DNA of 64,000 nt, taken from NCBI RefSeq assembly GCF_028736215.1, contig NZ_CP117883.1, forward strand, positions 496,001 to 560,000. Reading direction: 5' to 3'. Position 1 is the first letter of the stretch. The number at the start of each line of letters is the position of its first letter. A program made the position numbers and the translations under genes. The DNA comes from Mucilaginibacter sp. KACC 22773 (GTDB lineage: Bacteria > Bacteroidota > Bacteroidia > Sphingobacteriales > Sphingobacteriaceae). Shown here piece by piece: positions 35,260-45,418 of this stretch. The notes under the pieces are model-generated. The model was not told the origin of the DNA. It saw nothing but the letters and a program-made list of their open reading frames with translations, and did no database searches.

Positions 35260-35844
35260 ATGATGTACCACGGGGCAAAATATGTAAAAGGCTTAGACCT
35301 GCTGTTATTGCCCTTGCTTGTCTTTTTCATATCATCCTGCGAAAACGACCTGAACAAGGTTAAAGAGATTGCATCTAACGAAGTAGGGATAGTAGTTGAA
35401 CCAACAACCGGGGTTGATTTGATTATGAGCGACTCGGCAAAAGTAAAGCTGCACTTGTTAGCCCCGCTTATGTTGCAGTACCAAACAAAAGATCCTTATA
35501 AGGTAATGCCCAAAGGCGTAAAGGTTATACTTTACGATAAACAAACCCAGCAGGAATCGGGTAATATTGTTGCAGATACGGGCATTTCCCGCGATACTAA
35601 AAAGCTTATTGAGTTTCACAAAAACGTTGTGGCAACCAATGCCAAAGGCGAAACCTATAAATCTGACGAACTTTACTGGGACCAGACCACAAAAAAAGTT
35701 TATTCGCACAAACCTGTACAGGTAACTATGAACGGCGGCAATGTGATGAATGGTGATAGTTTTGAAAGCGATGACGCTTTCCTGCACCCTACACTTAAAA
35801 GTAGTACCGGCATATTTCATGTGGACGAAAAAGTGACACAATAA
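35260..35844 (+). CDS. lptC: LptC-like LPS export lipoprotein
   Basis: 194 residues from the ATG at 35260 (a second ATG follows at 35263). The longer frame reaching back to 35086 overlaps the preceding gene and is not used. A hydrophobic leader ends in FISSCEN, a lipobox. The OstA/LptC-like beta-jellyroll part contains the segments GVKVILYDKQTQQESGNI and GETYKSDELYWD, which match the LptC/LptA repeat pattern. The role is bridging LPS from the LptBFG transporter to LptA. Confidence 0.85.
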   Translation: MMYHGAKYVKGLDLLLLPLLVFFISSCENDLNKVKEIASNEVGIVVEPTTGVDLIMSDSAKVKLHLLAPLMLQYQTKDPYKVMPKGVKVILYDKQTQQESGNIVADTGISRDTKKLIEFHKNVVATNAKGETYKSDELYWDQTTKKVYSHKPVQVTMNGGNVMNGDSFESDDAFLHPTLKSSTGIFHVDEKVTQ

Positions 35845-35939
35845 TGTTGTTTTTTTCAGGAAAATTTTGTGTTATAGAATTTTACTAAAAATTGTATCTT
35901 GCGCCCTCTTTTAAAAGAATATAATAATTACAGAAGTAT

Positions 35940-38081
35940 ATGGGTATAATGGGTTTCTTGCGCGAACGGATGGGAAAAATCCTGGCAATCTTTATTGGGG
36001 TTGCACTTTTTGCATTCATCGTGAGCGAGGTAGTAAGATCAGGTGGGTCTTTTTTTAGAGACGACCGCAACGAACTTGCCGAAGTAAACGGCGAAAAGGT
36101 TCAATTAGATGAGTTCAATAAAAGGCTCGACCAAAACACAAATCAGTTTAGGCAACAATCAGGGCAGAGTCTTTCGCCCCAGATATTAAACTATGTTCAG
36201 GAAACTACCTGGAACCAGGTGATAAGCGAACTGTTGCTTAATAAAGAGATTGAAAAATTGGGCTTAACAGTTGGCGACGATGAAGCTGCAGCTATGGTAA
36301 CCGGTAATAACCCCGACCAGCAGATAACCCGCGTACCCCAATTTGCCGATCAGCAAACCGGGCAGTTTGATAAAAACAAGCTAAACCAGTATTTAAGCTT
36401 TATATCGTCATCAAAAGCCGATACTGCTTCAAAACGCCAGTGGGGGGAATTTCTGAAGCAGGTATTTGAGGCCAAACAAAAAACAAAGTACATGGCTATT
36501 GTTACCAATGGCTTGTACGTAAACTCGTTGGAAGCCAATGATGATTACCAGGCAAAAAACAAGTTGGTTAGCTTTAAATATGCTACACTTGATTACGCAT
36601 CAATCCCCGATGCTAAGGTTACGTTAACTGACGCCGATTACAGTGCCTACTATGATGCCCACAAAGCTGAATTTAAAAATCAGCAGGAAACAAGATCATT
36701 TGATTACGTTGCTTTTAATGGATCTCCCTCTAAAGAGGATAGCGCTGCTATTAAAGCCGACGTGAACAAACTGGTTGACAGCATTAAAGTAAGCACCAAC
36801 GATTCGCTTTTTGTACAAATTAACTCTGAAACAAAAACACCGCTTGTATTCCAGAAAAAAGGTTCTTTTGAGCCTAAATTAGATACTTTAATGTTTAACG
36901 CTGCCAAAGGCTTTGTTTATGGTCCTTACGTATCAAACGGAAGCTATAAAATTGCCAAATTAAGCGATGTTAAAACCACTTTTGATTCTGTTAGGACAAG
37001 GCATATTTTGATTAACCCTCAGGCTGAAGGCGGCATCGAAAAAGCAAGGGCGAAAGCCGATTCACTTAAAAAGCTAATTGAAGGCGGCAGGCCGTTTACT
37101 GATTTTGTAGCCACTTTCTCGACAGATAAAGGCAGCGCTGTTAAGGGTGGCGAAATACCTTCATTTGATGTTAATGGTTTAATGGCCGGTGGCCAGGGCC
37201 AGATAACCGCCGAATATGCAAATGCGGCTTTTAAAGCAAGCAAAGGTAGCTTGATTGTGGTTACCTCGCAGTTTGGTGTTCACCTTATCCAGGTTGAGGA
37301 TCAAAAAGGATCGGTAAAAGTAATTAAAGTTGCTATTGTTGATAAACCGATTGTTGCCAGCAGTAAAACGCAAACTGTAGCTTACAGTAAAGCCCAGGGA
37401 TTTTTAGCTGCTTTAACAAAAGATAATTTTGATGCCGAAGCTAAAAAAGAAGGTGTTAAAAAACTTACTGCTGATGATGTTACCGGCACCGCTGCAGGCC
37501 TGCCAGGCTTGGATAATGCCCGTGAAGTTGTAAGATGGGCATTTAAGGCCGACAAAGGCGACCTTGCCGATAAAGTATTTACGGTTGGCGATCAATATAT
37601 CATCCCTCGTTTAACTCAAATTAAACCTAAAGGCATTTTACCGCTTGATGTTGTTAAAAAGCAAATTGAGCCTGCTGTACGTAACGAAGTAAAAGCAAAA
37701 CAACTGAACGAAAAATTTGCGGCTGCGCTGAACGGGGCATCATCAATTGACCAGGTAGCTCAAAAAGCGGGTACCAAAGCAGTTCCGGTTCAAAACATTG
37801 TTTTTGCAAACCCAATTATTCCGGGCCAGCAAGGTGCAGAATACAAAGTTGTGGGCTCTATCTTCGGTTCGAAACCGGGTACGCTTTCAAAACCGATTAA
37901 CGGGCAACAAGGTGTATTTGTTTATATTGTTGATGGCTTTACCAATCCGGCACCACTAACAAACAACTTAAGGCAAAAACAGCAAATAGCGCAAACCTTA
38001 ATACAACGTGCAGACGGACAGGTATTGGATGCGTTGAAAGATAATGCTAATGTAAAAGATAACAGGGCTAAACTGTTATAA
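35940..38081 (+). CDS. SurA/PpiD-like periplasmic peptidyl-prolyl isomerase
   Basis: 713 residues anchored by one N-terminal helix (about 13-31), so membrane-tethered toward the periplasm as PpiD is. A SurA_N-like region is at about 40-190. A parvulin (PpiC) domain is at about 345-445 with RTRHILINPQ, then FSTDKGSAVKGGEIPSF and SQFGVHLIQV. A second, degenerate rotamase-like region follows. It probably helps fold outer-membrane proteins. It has a good terminator downstream. Confidence 0.9.
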   Translation: MGIMGFLRERMGKILAIFIGVALFAFIVSEVVRSGGSFFRDDRNELAEVNGEKVQLDEFNKRLDQNTNQFRQQSGQSLSPQILNYVQETTWNQVISELLLNKEIEKLGLTVGDDEAAAMVTGNNPDQQITRVPQFADQQTGQFDKNKLNQYLSFISSSKADTASKRQWGEFLKQVFEAKQKTKYMAIVTNGLYVNSLEANDDYQAKNKLVSFKYATLDYASIPDAKVTLTDADYSAYYDAHKAEFKNQQETRSFDYVAFNGSPSKEDSAAIKADVNKLVDSIKVSTNDSLFVQINSETKTPLVFQKKGSFEPKLDTLMFNAAKGFVYGPYVSNGSYKIAKLSDVKTTFDSVRTRHILINPQAEGGIEKARAKADSLKKLIEGGRPFTDFVATFSTDKGSAVKGGEIPSFDVNGLMAGGQGQITAEYANAAFKASKGSLIVVTSQFGVHLIQVEDQKGSVKVIKVAIVDKPIVASSKTQTVAYSKAQGFLAALTKDNFDAEAKKEGVKKLTADDVTGTAAGLPGLDNAREVVRWAFKADKGDLADKVFTVGDQYIIPRLTQIKPKGILPLDVVKKQIEPAVRNEVKAKQLNEKFAAALNGASSIDQVAQKAGTKAVPVQNIVFANPIIPGQQGAEYKVVGSIFGSKPGTLSKPINGQQGVFVYIVDGFTNPAPLTNNLRQKQQIAQTLIQRADGQVLDALKDNANVKDNRAKLL

Positions 38082-38102
38082 TATAAATTAAAGTAATTTT
38101 AC

Positions 38103-38142
38103 ATCCGGGAGCAGCGTTAAAACTGTCTCCCGGATTTTTTTT
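38103..38142 (+). terminator. Rho-independent terminator after the PPIase gene
   Basis: ATCCGGGAGCAG pairs with CTGTCTCCCGGAT (one bulge) around an eight-base loop and is followed by eight T. It starts 22 bases after the stop codon. Confidence 0.88.
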
Positions 38143-38175
38143 GCCCTGGGGTTTTAAGAGCTGTGAAAAAAAACT

Positions 38176-38202
38176 GTCATCCTGAGGTACGAAGGATCTA
38201 TT
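38176..38202 (+). repeat. Fragment of a common Bacteroidota dispersed repeat
   Basis: GTCATCCTGAGG then CGAAGGATCTATTT is a pattern I recognise as recurring in intergenic DNA of this phylum. Only a single copy is seen in this window, so the call rests on memory. Confidence 0.4.
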
Positions 38203-38295
38203 TGCGAACTTTGCTATCGGTCATGCACAACTGATAGATTATAGGTACAGGATTTACAAGGCAAAATTAAACTCAATTTACTTTTAGATTTTTAA

Positions 38296-38337
38296 AATTA
38301 GGATTTAGAATTTAGTGCAATTAGGATTTAGAATTTA
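38296..38337 (+). repeat. 19-bp direct repeat before the DUF2480 gene
   Basis: AATTAGGATTTAGAATTTA occurs at 38296-38314 and 38319-38337 with four bases between, ending six bases before the next start codon. Its function is unknown; it could be a regulator site or slippage product. Confidence 0.7.
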
Positions 38338-38342
38338 AACTT

Positions 38343-38858
38343 ATGGATATACAGGAAAACATCGTAAACAAAGTAGCCCAAAGTGGTTTGGTTACTTTAG
38401 ATCCCGCATCGTTTTATCCCGCAGGCGAACGTGTTATTTACGACATTAAAGATAACCTGTTCCATGGCCTGATGCTGCGTGAGAAAGATTTGCGCGATTT
38501 TATAAAGGAACACGATTTTACCCAATACCAGGACAAAAACGTAGGCATTACCTGCAGCGCTGACGCTATTGTACCAACCTGGGCCTACATGCTGCTGGCA
38601 AACCGGATGGCCCCTTATGCCCGTGAGGTTGTTTTTGGGAACGCGGATGTATTAGAAACGGTTTTGTTTGAAAAGGAGATAGCGAAAGCCGATCTGGAGC
38701 AATACGCTGGCCAGCGTATTGTATTAAAAGGATGCGGAGATATAGCAGTCCCAGTTTCGGCCTATGTGGAGCTTACCAAAAAATTAACCCCGATAGTAAA
38801 AAGCATCATGTTTGGCGAACCATGCTCTACAGTGCCAATTTATAAGCGTAAGGATTAA
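38343..38858 (+). CDS. DUF2480 family protein
   Basis: 171 residues. It is a Bacteroidota-conserved soluble protein with SGLVTLDPASFYPAGERVIYDIKD near the start and KGCGDIAVPVSAYVEL near the end. The function is not known. It is monocistronic after the terminator at 38142. Confidence 0.85.
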   Translation: MDIQENIVNKVAQSGLVTLDPASFYPAGERVIYDIKDNLFHGLMLREKDLRDFIKEHDFTQYQDKNVGITCSADAIVPTWAYMLLANRMAPYAREVVFGNADVLETVLFEKEIAKADLEQYAGQRIVLKGCGDIAVPVSAYVELTKKLTPIVKSIMFGEPCSTVPIYKRKD

Positions 38859-39006
38859 TATTAACTATTTGCTTTTTGATTGAATCCCCCTGATCAATAG
38901 TTTCCGGCTCAGGCAATAAAAATGGGTTTAAACCATTTATAGTATCAATTGTCCTATTCATGTGCTGGTTATAAATAAATTGGCTGCAGTTAAAAAGCAA
39001 ATATTA

Positions 39007-39783
39007 ATGAAAAAAATATTCTCGTGCTCTTTGTTCTTTGTATTGTTTTACGCTTCGGGCTTTGCACAGGAACTTGCAAAAGTTACCGGGCCTGTGTTTA
39101 AAGTTGGCGAAAAACTAAGCTACAAAATGCAATACGGTTTTTTTAAGGCAGCCGAAGCCAATATAAGGATTGAAGCCAGCGACAAAAAATTACCGGGCAA
39201 CGCCTTCCATTTGATTGCCGAAGGAAAAACAGCAGGTACCTTTGATATATTTTACAAGGTGCGCAACCGCTACGATTCTTATGTAGATCAAAATACATTG
39301 TTGCCTTACTTTTACAGTGAAGACCGGCACGAAGGTAAATGGAAGCATACCGACAAGGCTACCTTTGATCAAAAAGACAATAAAGTAACCGCTAATAAAG
39401 GCGAATTTTCATATAAGGGCGATTCATATGATTTTGTATCGGCTTATTATTTTGCCCGTACTATAGATGTATCCAAACTTAAAAAAGGGGAGACATTTGA
39501 CCTGCAATATTTTTTAGAGGATGGCTTTCATAAAATGAATATCACTTACGTAGGTACAGAAACTATTAAATGTGATATGGGTACTTTTAACTGTTTGAAA
39601 TTTAACCCCACAATTATCCCTGGCCGTATTTTCCGTAAGGATAGTAAGTTGTACCTTTGGATAACTAATGATGGCAACAGGATACCTGTAAAGGCACATG
39701 TTGAAGTTATTTTAGGCAGTATAACAATGGAGCTTCAATCGGCAAGCGGATTGAAGTATCCGTTAAACCCCGTAATGAATTAA
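39007..39783 (+). CDS. Exported DUF3108-type protein
   Basis: 258 residues from the ATG at 39007. The frame is open from 38962, but the signal peptide begins at 39007 (MKKIFSCSLFFVLFYASG, cleavage near FAQ). The body matches DUF3108 in having GEKLSYKMQYGFFKAAEA, then RYDSYVDQNTLLPYFY and LYLWITNDGNRIPVKA. It is likely periplasmic or outer-membrane-associated; the role is unknown. It is followed after eight bases by the DUF3109 gene. Confidence 0.82.
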   Translation: MKKIFSCSLFFVLFYASGFAQELAKVTGPVFKVGEKLSYKMQYGFFKAAEANIRIEASDKKLPGNAFHLIAEGKTAGTFDIFYKVRNRYDSYVDQNTLLPYFYSEDRHEGKWKHTDKATFDQKDNKVTANKGEFSYKGDSYDFVSAYYFARTIDVSKLKKGETFDLQYFLEDGFHKMNITYVGTETIKCDMGTFNCLKFNPTIIPGRIFRKDSKLYLWITNDGNRIPVKAHVEVILGSITMELQSASGLKYPLNPVMN

Positions 39784-39791
39784 ATTAAAAT

Positions 39792-40355
39792 ATGATAGAG
39801 GTAGGTAACGTGTTGGTGCACGAGGATGTGATAAAGGAAAACTTTGTTTGCAATTTAAACAAATGCAAAGGCGCGTGTTGCCTGGAAGGCGACTCGGGCG
39901 CTCCCCTGAATGCCGACGAACTTGATATTTTAAAAGAAATATATCCAAAAGTAAAGCCTTACCTAACCGCCAAGGGTATCAAAACCATCGAAAAGGTGGG
40001 TACTTATGTGAAAGATTTTGAAGGCGACTACACCACCCCCTGTGTAGACACCAACAAGGAGTGCGCTTATGTAATTTGGGAAAACGGAATCACTAAATGT
40101 GGCATCGAAAAAGCTTATGAAGAAGGCGCTGTTACCTGGAAAAAACCCATCTCCTGCCATTTATATCCCATCCGCATCACAGCGTACCCGGAGTTTGATG
40201 TGTTAAATTACGACCGCTGGAGCATTTGCAGCCCCGCCTGCACATTTGGCGATGAACTAAAGGTACGTGTTCACGAATTCTTAAAAGGCCCGTTAATCCG
40301 CAAATATGGTGCAGATTGGTACCAGGAATTGGAAAATGAGGTGGCCGGAAGGTAA
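39792..40355 (+). CDS. DUF3109 (YkgJ-like) cysteine-rich protein
   Basis: 187 residues. Conserved cysteines lie in FVCNLNKCKGACCLEGD, TTPCVDTNKECAYV, TKCGIEKA, PISCHLYP and SICSPAC. These fit a metal-binding protein of the DUF3109/UPF0153 group. The probable metal is zinc or iron; the function is unknown. It is tightly linked to the DUF3108 gene. Confidence 0.87.
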   Translation: MIEVGNVLVHEDVIKENFVCNLNKCKGACCLEGDSGAPLNADELDILKEIYPKVKPYLTAKGIKTIEKVGTYVKDFEGDYTTPCVDTNKECAYVIWENGITKCGIEKAYEEGAVTWKKPISCHLYPIRITAYPEFDVLNYDRWSICSPACTFGDELKVRVHEFLKGPLIRKYGADWYQELENEVAGR

Positions 40356-40527
40356 AGGGAGCTACTGTCTGGGGTTAAACTGCTTTGCTGCTTTTAAGGC
40401 GCTGAGGTTGATTTAATTGCACTTTGCCTATGTCTTCTGTTTAAAAACCTATAATGTGTTTTAAGCGACTTATGGCTTTTGCACAAAATATTCTGTAAAT
40501 TTGTTTGATACTAAAACGGAGGTCTTA

Positions 40528-40749
40528 ATGAAACCTGAAATTACGCTGCCACCTAACGGGTTGTTCAAAACCCATAAGGCATATTCGCCCGAAGAAATAC
40601 TTGCTGCAGGCGGGGCAACTGCCTTCGGTAAAAAATCAGGCAAAAACAATAAAAGTTTAATTAAGGCTCTGAAAAATGCCCCCCCGGCTGAACCCTTCAC
40701 CCAACAAGAATGGGATCAAACCATGCAGCATCTAAAAGATTCTAAGTAG
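40528..40749 (+). CDS. Putative antitoxin of a VapBC-like pair
   Basis: 73 residues from ATG 40528, which has a strong Shine-Dalgarno (GGAGG, five bases away). An upstream TTG at 40501 is not used. The protein is small and basic in the middle (FGKKSGKNNK) and ends with QEWDQTMQHLKDSK. No recognised DNA-binding fold is seen. Its stop overlaps the start of the PIN-domain gene by one base, the usual antitoxin-toxin order. Confidence 0.7.
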   Translation: MKPEITLPPNGLFKTHKAYSPEEILAAGGATAFGKKSGKNNKSLIKALKNAPPAEPFTQQEWDQTMQHLKDSK

Positions 40750-41192
40750 TGAATTTATTATTTGATACCAACATCATTTTAATTCTAATCCGCTCAAATA
40801 ATTACGATGATATCATTGGCTTACTAAATCCTGATAGTGTTCCTATTTATATTTCTGTAGTTTCAGAAGCAGAGATCAAATCAATAGCAATACAAAATAA
40901 CTGGGGTATCAACCGGCGTAATAAACTTAATTTGTTTTTAGATAACGTTAATATCGTTGAGATCAGCCAAATGTTTGTCAATACATACACGGAGATCGAC
41001 AGTTATTCTCAATGTCGAAATCCTGCTTTTGTTGATTATCCTTTCTCTACCCATCGGAACATGGGCAAAAATGATTTATGGATCGCTTCATTAGCTGCGT
41101 TGCTTGGGTTACAACTAGTTACCACCGATGGAGATTTTGACCATTTAAACGGAGTGTTTTTTGACGTGCAAAAGTTAACACCAACATTGTAA
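40749..41192 (+). CDS. vapC: PIN-domain ribonuclease toxin (VapC-like)
   Basis: 147 residues with a GTG start overlapping the antitoxin stop. The four acidic PIN positions are visible: D6 (LLFDTNI), E40/E42 (VVSEAE), D109 (GKNDLWIA) and D127 (TTDGDFDHL). In family members this site cuts tRNA or rRNA in a Mg2+-dependent way. The sequence is AT-rich by eye compared with its neighbours, which suggests recent acquisition. Confidence 0.87.
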   Translation: MNLLFDTNIILILIRSNNYDDIIGLLNPDSVPIYISVVSEAEIKSIAIQNNWGINRRNKLNLFLDNVNIVEISQMFVNTYTEIDSYSQCRNPAFVDYPFSTHRNMGKNDLWIASLAALLGLQLVTTDGDFDHLNGVFFDVQKLTPTL

Positions 41193-41266
41193 AATAGTAT
41201 TGTAAACGGGTCCGTCCTATTTTGCTTAAAGTTGAAGCTCTACGTTGACTGTCGGCATACCAAAGC

Positions 41267-41995
41267 CTAAAACATTCCCACCAACTCTTTCAAATGCCCT
41301 ATCTGTACGGGTACATCGTCGGGCTTTGGCACATTAAAGGGGTTAAAATAAATAGCGTCCATACCAAAGTTCAAAGCGCCATAAACATCGGCTTCCAGGC
41401 TATCGCCAATCATTACGCTTTCATGCTTGGTTGCACCCGCAAGGTCTACCGCGTGTTGAAAGATAGCCTTATCGGGTTTGTTGACCCCTACATCCTCAGA
41501 GATGATGATATTTTTAAAATAGCCTGCCAGGTTGCTGCCTGCAATTTTTATCCGGGTAGAGTCTTTAAACCCGTTGGAAATCAAGTGTAGCGTATATTTT
41601 GATTGCAGGTAAGTGAGCGTTTCATGGGCGTGCGGAAACAGGTTTGTTTTTGTGGGGCACAATTGCACATAAGCGTCTTCAAAATCAACAGGCATCAGGT
41701 CGGGGTGCAGGCCAAGATCGGTAAAGGTGCGTTTAAAACGTGCATCGCGCAGCTCATCTTTAGTAATTTGTCCGGTATGGTATTGTGCCCAAAGCTGGTG
41801 GTTATTGCGCGTATAAGTTTCAATAAACAGGCCTGCGGAAGTAAGGCCGACGCGCTCAAGCTGGTGAAGGTGATAAAGTTCATGCAAAGCCTCCTCGGCA
41901 TTTTTATCAAAATCCCAGATGGTATGATCAAGATCGAAAAAGATATGCTTTTTGATTTCGGATTTCGGAGGGGGAGTTTCTGATTGATTTTTCAT
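41267..41995 (-). CDS. HAD-family nucleotidase (YjjG-like)
   Basis: 242 residues from ATG 41995. The frame is open further upstream, but homology begins just after. HAD motifs: FFDLDHTIWDF (nucleophile DxD), LISNGFKD (motif II Ser/Asn), the Lys in NKPDKAIF, and IGDSLEADVYGA (motif IV). This set matches the YjjG group, which dephosphorylates non-canonical pyrimidine nucleotides. It is convergent with vapC. Confidence 0.87.
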   Translation of the reverse strand: MKNQSETPPPKSEIKKHIFFDLDHTIWDFDKNAEEALHELYHLHQLERVGLTSAGLFIETYTRNNHQLWAQYHTGQITKDELRDARFKRTFTDLGLHPDLMPVDFEDAYVQLCPTKTNLFPHAHETLTYLQSKYTLHLISNGFKDSTRIKIAGSNLAGYFKNIIISEDVGVNKPDKAIFQHAVDLAGATKHESVMIGDSLEADVYGALNFGMDAIYFNPFNVPKPDDVPVQIGHLKELVGMF

Positions 41996-42192
41996 TTGGA
42001 TATTATGCATTTGCGATACGAAAGAGCAACATCCGCCAGTCAACTGCCCATCGCGCTGCAAAGGTCGTTATTAGATTGGTTGCTGTTACCTTTTTAGCAT
42101 TAAAAACTGATCTGCCCTCAATATAACAGCGGCAACCCGGGCTTAAATAAGCCTTCGTTTCGCCGACTATATTTTGTCTCAAATCTAACATC

Positions 42193-42939
42193 TCATATCT
42201 GTTTCGGCGATATCCAAAAGTTATTATATCCCAAGCCTATTTGTATTTCTATTAGTTCCTGTTGCAGCATCTCCAATACAGCCAAAAAATTGTACACAAA
42301 ATGCACCTTATTTTCCGACTCTTTGGCTAAGGCCTTAAAATCGAGCATTTTGTTGATCTTAAGCAGATCGGCAACAGCTTGCTTTTGTTTTTCGATTGTG
42401 TAAGGGTACTGAACTACGGTATGCTTTACCTCTTCGCTGCGGTTAAGATAGTTGCGCATCAGGCGTTCGTGCACCATCATCAGCTTGTATAGGCTTATTT
42501 CTGATAGCTCTTCGCCCGGAAGTACTACTTTTTCTACCTGCTCCAGGTCGTGCTTAATGTTACCGCGTTTCTCCTGTTTAAAACGCTCCTCCTCGTAAGG
42601 ACGCAGTTCGTCGCACAGTTCCTTAAACTTTTTATATTCTATCAGCTTACGGATCAGGTTTTCCTTGGTATCGGTATCATCTGCGGCATTTTCGGCTTCG
42701 TAACGGGGCAACAGCATTTTGGCTTTAATGCGCATTAGCGTTGCGGCAACAAAAATAAACTCGCTGGCCAGCTCCATGTTCAGGCTGGTCATCTGGTGAA
42801 TGTAGTTCAAAAAATCGTCGGCAATTTTGGCAATGGGGATATCATGGATGTCCAGTTCATCGCGCTCAATAAAAAACAGCAACAGATCAAACGGGCCTTC
42901 AAACTGGGGTAATCTTATGGCAAAGCTGTCGTCGGTCAT
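42193..42939 (-). CDS. scpA: Segregation and condensation protein A
   Basis: 248 residues. It is the kleisin subunit of the Smc-ScpAB condensin. The N-terminal Smc-binding part is FEGPFDLLLFFIERDELDIHDIPIAKIADDFL. Then comes LNMELASEFIFVAATLMRIKAKMLLP. The C-terminal winged helix contains VHFVYNFLAVLEMLQQELIEI. It is divergent from dxs. Confidence 0.93.
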   Translation of the reverse strand: MTDDSFAIRLPQFEGPFDLLLFFIERDELDIHDIPIAKIADDFLNYIHQMTSLNMELASEFIFVAATLMRIKAKMLLPRYEAENAADDTDTKENLIRKLIEYKKFKELCDELRPYEEERFKQEKRGNIKHDLEQVEKVVLPGEELSEISLYKLMMVHERLMRNYLNRSEEVKHTVVQYPYTIEKQKQAVADLLKINKMLDFKALAKESENKVHFVYNFLAVLEMLQQELIEIQIGLGYNNFWISPKQI

Positions 42940-42962
42940 GACTGTAAAAATAGGGAAGGAGA

Positions 42963-43058
42963 ATCAAGAATGAAGAATCAGGAGCCAAGATTTTTTGAGT
43001 AGACAGGTAACATAAACAAAAGGCTGTTTTGCCTTGCCTCTTGATGCTTAATTCCTGA
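42963..43058. repeat. Imperfect inverted repeat between scpA and dxs
   Basis: Arms 42963-42983 and 43038-43058 pair at 17 of 21 positions with a 54-base loop, and a T-run follows. It could be a degraded mobile repeat. It sits in the divergent promoter region, so a terminator role is unlikely. Confidence 0.5.
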
Positions 43059-43133
43059 CGCTTTTTTAATACAAATCGATATGCTTTATTTATAAATAAT
43101 TAGTTTACTTTGTAAGTTAAATACAGATTACAA

Positions 43134-45071
43134 ATGTCAATGCAGGTACCGGCCGGCGATTTATTATCAAAAATAAATTACCCTTCTGATTTAAAGCAAC
43201 TTAACGAAGATCAACTTGAACAAGTTTGCCAGGAACTGCGCCAGTATATCGTCGATGTAGTATCGGTAAATGGTGGCCACTTTGCCGCCAGCCTGGGTGT
43301 TGTTGAGCTAACTGTTGCATTGCAATACGTTTTAAACACCCCTTATGACCAATTAGTTTGGGATGTAGGGCATCAGGCTTATGGCCATAAAATACTCACA
43401 GGACGCCGGGATGCATTTCACACCAACCGGATTTATAAAGGCATCAGCGGTTTTCCTAAACGATCTGAAAGCGAATATGACACTTTTGGTGTTGGCCACT
43501 CATCAACATCTATATCTGTAGCTTTGGGAATGGCTGTGGCATCGCATTATAAAGGCGAAACCGACAGGCAGCATGTTGCTGTTATTGGCGACGGCGCCAT
43601 GACAGCAGGTATGGCTTTTGAAGCTTTGAACCATGCAGGTATCGAAAATTCCAACCTGCTGGTGATCCTGAACGACAATAACATGTCTATCGACCCTAAC
43701 GTTGGCGCTTTGAAGGAATACCTTACGGATATTACTACATCCAAGCCCTACAACCGTTTCAGGGACGACATCGCGCACGTGCTGGCCAAGCTATCGGCAA
43801 TTGGCCCCGATGCGTTTAAAATTGCCCAGAAATTAGAAAAAAGCATAAAAGGTACCCTGCTTAAACGAAGCAACTTTTTTGAAGCTTTAAAGTTCAGGTA
43901 TTTTGGACCGATAGACGGCCACGATGTAAACCACCTGGTGAAAGTTTTAAAAGACCTGCGCGATATTCCGGGACCCAAAATATTACATTGCGTTACCACC
44001 AAAGGTAAGGGCTACGCCCTGGCCGAAAAAGACCAGACCAAGTGGCATGCCCCCGGTTTGTTTGATAAAATTACCGGTGAGATAAAGAAAGCTAAATACG
44101 ATAAACCACAGCCACCTAAATACCAGGACGTGTTTGGCCATAGCATTATTGAACTTGCTGAGCAAAACCCTAAAATAATGGGTATTACGCCGGCAATGCC
44201 ATCAGGCTGTTCATTAAACCTGATGATGAAGGCTATGCCTAACCGGGCTTTTGATGTGGGTATTGCCGAGCAGCACGCCGTAACTTTTTCGGCAGGTTTG
44301 GCAACACAGGGCCTGGTTCCGTTTTGTAATATCTACTCCAGCTTTATGCAAAGGGCGTATGATCAGGTGATACACGATGTGGCCATACAAAAACTAAATG
44401 TGGTGCTTTGCCTTGATCGCGCCGGTTTTGCAGGCGCCGATGGCCCAACCCACCACGGCGCTTATGACCTGGCCTATATGCGTTGTATTCCTAATATGAC
44501 GGTATCGGCACCTATGAATGAGGAAGAGCTGCGTAACCTGATGTACACAGCCCAGCAGGAAAACATGGGCCCGTTTGTAATTAGGTACCCGCGCGGTAAT
44601 GGTGTGATGGTTGACTGGCAACGCCCCTTCAAAGCGATACCTGTAGGTAAAGGCCGGAAAATTTGCGACGGCGAGGATGTAGCGATACTATCTATTGGGG
44701 CCATCGGGAACGAGGCTGTAAAAGCCATAGCTGCGTTAAATAACGAGGGTTACTATCCTGCTCATTACGATATGCGTTTTGTGAAACCACTTGATGAAGC
44801 GTTGTTACACGAAGTATTCAGGAAATTTGATAAGGTGATTACCGTTGAAGACGGATGCCTTGAAGGCGGGATGGGCAGTGCGATACTGGAATTCATGGCC
44901 GATAACGGTTATCAGAAAACCCAGGTGAAACGCTTAGGTATACCCGACAGGATAGTTGAGCATGGCGAACAACCCGAACTTTGGGCCGAATGCGGTTTTG
45001 ATGCCGATGGAATTGCCAGGCAGGTTAAAAGCTTAGGTGCCCAGCGCAATGCACATACAATAGCGTCGTAA
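43134..45071 (+). CDS. dxs: 1-deoxy-D-xylulose-5-phosphate synthase
   Basis: 645 residues. It is the first enzyme of the MEP isoprenoid pathway, condensing pyruvate and glyceraldehyde 3-phosphate. The thiamine diphosphate motif [15 protein letters not shown] to NDNNMSI is at about 151-185. [22 protein letters not shown]-like FGPIDGHD, and the transketolase pyrimidine region [17 protein letters not shown] are intact. Divergent from scpA. Confidence 0.96.
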   Translation: MSMQVPAGDLLSKINYPSDLKQLNEDQLEQVCQELRQYIVDVVSVNGGHFAASLGVVELTVALQYVLNTPYDQLVWDVGHQAYGHKILTGRRDAFHTNRIYKGISGFPKRSESEYDTFGVGHSSTSISVALGMAVASHYKGETDRQHVAVIGDGAMTAGMAFEALNHAGIENSNLLVILNDNNMSIDPNVGALKEYLTDITTSKPYNRFRDDIAHVLAKLSAIGPDAFKIAQKLEKSIKGTLLKRSNFFEALKFRYFGPIDGHDVNHLVKVLKDLRDIPGPKILHCVTTKGKGYALAEKDQTKWHAPGLFDKITGEIKKAKYDKPQPPKYQDVFGHSIIELAEQNPKIMGITPAMPSGCSLNLMMKAMPNRAFDVGIAEQHAVTFSAGLATQGLVPFCNIYSSFMQRAYDQVIHDVAIQKLNVVLCLDRAGFAGADGPTHHGAYDLAYMRCIPNMTVSAPMNEEELRNLMYTAQQENMGPFVIRYPRGNGVMVDWQRPFKAIPVGKGRKICDGEDVAILSIGAIGNEAVKAIAALNNEGYYPAHYDMRFVKPLDEALLHEVFRKFDKVITVEDGCLEGGMGSAILEFMADNGYQKTQVKRLGIPDRIVEHGEQPELWAECGFDADGIARQVKSLGAQRNAHTIAS

Positions 45072-45418
45072 AAAGTTGAAGATGTAATTAGGCCAGTCCC
45101 TAAAAGGTGGCATGGCATGATCTTTAAAACTGCAATCGAACGCTGAGCAGTTGAGCTGGCGAGTGTAAAGAGCGAAAGAAAAACTAATTTCTGAGTATAG
45201 GGAAAATATTCTGTACGCTACAACTAACTATAATTAGCTTATCAGAATTCAGGAGGTCTGGGCTTTTTCTTCGGTATACCATCAATATATTTACCTGTTT
45301 ATATACAGATACCCGGGTTTTAGGAAACTGGGCATACCACACGTGCAGCTTTTTAGTTTAAAATGCCAAAGCCATGGCAATCTTATAAAAAAATTGAGGT
45401 TATATTAGCTGCGATTAT
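45072..45418. other. 347-bp intergenic region, no gene found
   Basis: No convincing coding frame, repeat or terminator is seen. It separates dxs from an outer-membrane barrel gene and should hold the promoter of the latter. Confidence 0.45.

Noticed and set aside
42003..42191. 62-residue frame between the HAD gene and scpA
   Set aside because: No ribosome binding site and no protein-like pattern; it overlaps the leader of the HAD gene.
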